DNA of 24,797 nucleotides from NCBI GenBank assembly GCA_016929205.1, contig JAFGJF010000571.1:1-24797 (forward strand), read 5' to 3'. Below, in pieces: positions 24,319-24,797 of this stretch (position 1 is the first letter of the stretch; each line of letters begins with the position of its first letter). This DNA is from Anaerolineae bacterium. Its GTDB lineage: Bacteria > Chloroflexota > Anaerolineae > JAFGEY01. The position numbers and the translations under genes are program-made. Below the pieces are notes generated by a model. That model did not search any database and was not told where the DNA came from. It saw only the letters and a program-made list of their open reading frames with translations.

Positions 24319-24797
24319 CTACTCGACACCGAAAAACTCGGTACATATGGTAATCTCATCCTGCAATGCGCTATCCAGTTCCACGAAATAGACGCTATAT
24401 CCGGCCACTCGCACGGCCAGGTGCCGATAGTCTCTAGGAGCCGATTGTGCCCGTCTCAATGTCTCTGTAGAAACCACATTGAATTGGACATGGGGAATGT
24501 CCAATCGACAAAAGCTGCGCAGCAGAGTCACGAATTTTTCCAGTGCAAGCTGACCATCAAAAAAAAAAGAGGGAGCGAATTTCATATTGAGTAGTGTGCC
24601 GTTCGAAGCCGATGCCAGGTTGAGTTTGCTGACCGAACACAGCGCTGCCGTTGGACCCCTTTTATCCATACCGGCTGAAGGAGAAAGGCCACCATCGACC
24701 AGAGGCTCTCCGGCGCGCCGGCCATCGGGCATGGCGCCAACATCTGCGCCCATAGGCATATGGGCAGAAACGGTGTAAAAGCCGGGCTGAAATGTGC
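24319..24797 (-). CDS. Glycyl-radical enzyme, C-terminal part (cut by window edge)
   Basis: The frame stays open to the right edge, so only the last 158 or so residues are seen. They match the C-terminal end of pyruvate formate-lyase-like glycyl-radical enzymes. The sequence reads GADVGAMPDGRRAGEPL, then KRGPTAALCSVSKLN, then VQFNVVSTETLRRAQ. The radical loop VRVAGYSVYFVELDSALQDE follows, with the radical glycine codon at 24400-24402. The usual terminal RTE is replaced by CTEFFGVE. Such enzymes are oxygen-sensitive and need a radical-SAM activase, which is not downstream in this window. The active-site Cys and substrate pocket lie beyond the edge, so formate lyase, diol dehydratase, hydroxyproline dehydratase or sulfite lyase cannot be told apart. 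Confidence 0.92.
   Translation of the reverse strand, partial: TFQPGFYTVSAHMPMGADVGAMPDGRRAGEPLVDGGLSPSAGMDKRGPTAALCSVSKLNLASASNGTLLNMKFAPSFFFDGQLALEKFVTLLRSFCRLDIPHVQFNVVSTETLRRAQSAPRDYRHLAVRVAGYSVYFVELDSALQDEITICTEFFGVE

Overview
The window reads as a chromosomal segment of a Chloroflexota-type bacterium (Anaerolineae/Caldilineae-like). That placement is an inference from three things: a surface protein with a Pro/Thr/Asn stalk of the TPTNTPT kind, sigma70-like promoters alongside moderately high GC genes, and a mix of sugar-catabolic genes with a glycyl-radical enzyme that points to anaerobic or facultative growth. No rRNA, tRNA, CRISPR array, transposase or phage gene was seen.

Layout. 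1-314 holds no convincing gene. 315-1448 (+) encodes a secreted LamG-type protein. 1665-6972 (-) is a compact six-gene unit, read right to left: larA-type lactate racemase, NUDIX hydrolase, an unknown three-helix membrane protein, exodeoxyribonuclease III, a VOC-fold protein and an APH-fold kinase. A near-consensus promoter lies at 7051-7079. 6973-7523 is a 551-base divergent control region with promoters in both directions, an 11-base direct repeat, a second repeated near-palindrome and several stem-loops. 7524-8681 (+) encodes a membrane-anchored surface protein with a Pro/Thr stalk. 8793-9650 (-) encodes a PP2C phosphatase with its own extended -10 promoter. A shared hairpin terminator at 8697-8725 separates these two convergent genes.

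9890-24797 is one unbroken run of 13 minus-strand genes with gaps of at most 94 bases. It ends in a perfect 14-bp hairpin terminator at 9815-9845. From upstream to downstream: glycyl-radical enzyme (cut by the window edge), Gfo/Idh/MocA oxidoreductase, enolase-superfamily sugar-acid dehydratase, GH39 glycosidase, type I phosphomannose isomerase, a two-subunit ABC exporter, malate/L-lactate-dehydrogenase-family oxidoreductase, PfkB kinase, HisI, HisG, GH4 glycosidase and a xylose-isomerase-like TIM-barrel protein. Most members fit intracellular breakdown of xylose- or hexose-containing oligosaccharides: glycoside cleavage, NAD-dependent oxidation, dehydration to a 2-keto-3-deoxy acid, then phosphorylation. 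No sugar importer, aldolase or regulator is visible, and the only transporter is an exporter.

The points most worth a second look are these. HisI lacks the usual DCDxD metal motif (NCEQN instead), and hisI-hisG sit inside a carbohydrate operon. Seven-base tandem repeats (ACGNNTC) run across the stop codons of two genes. The ABC pair has a clean split between a canonical and a degenerate ATP site. The 6973-7523 region is densely structured. I found no system that I can claim is wholly new.
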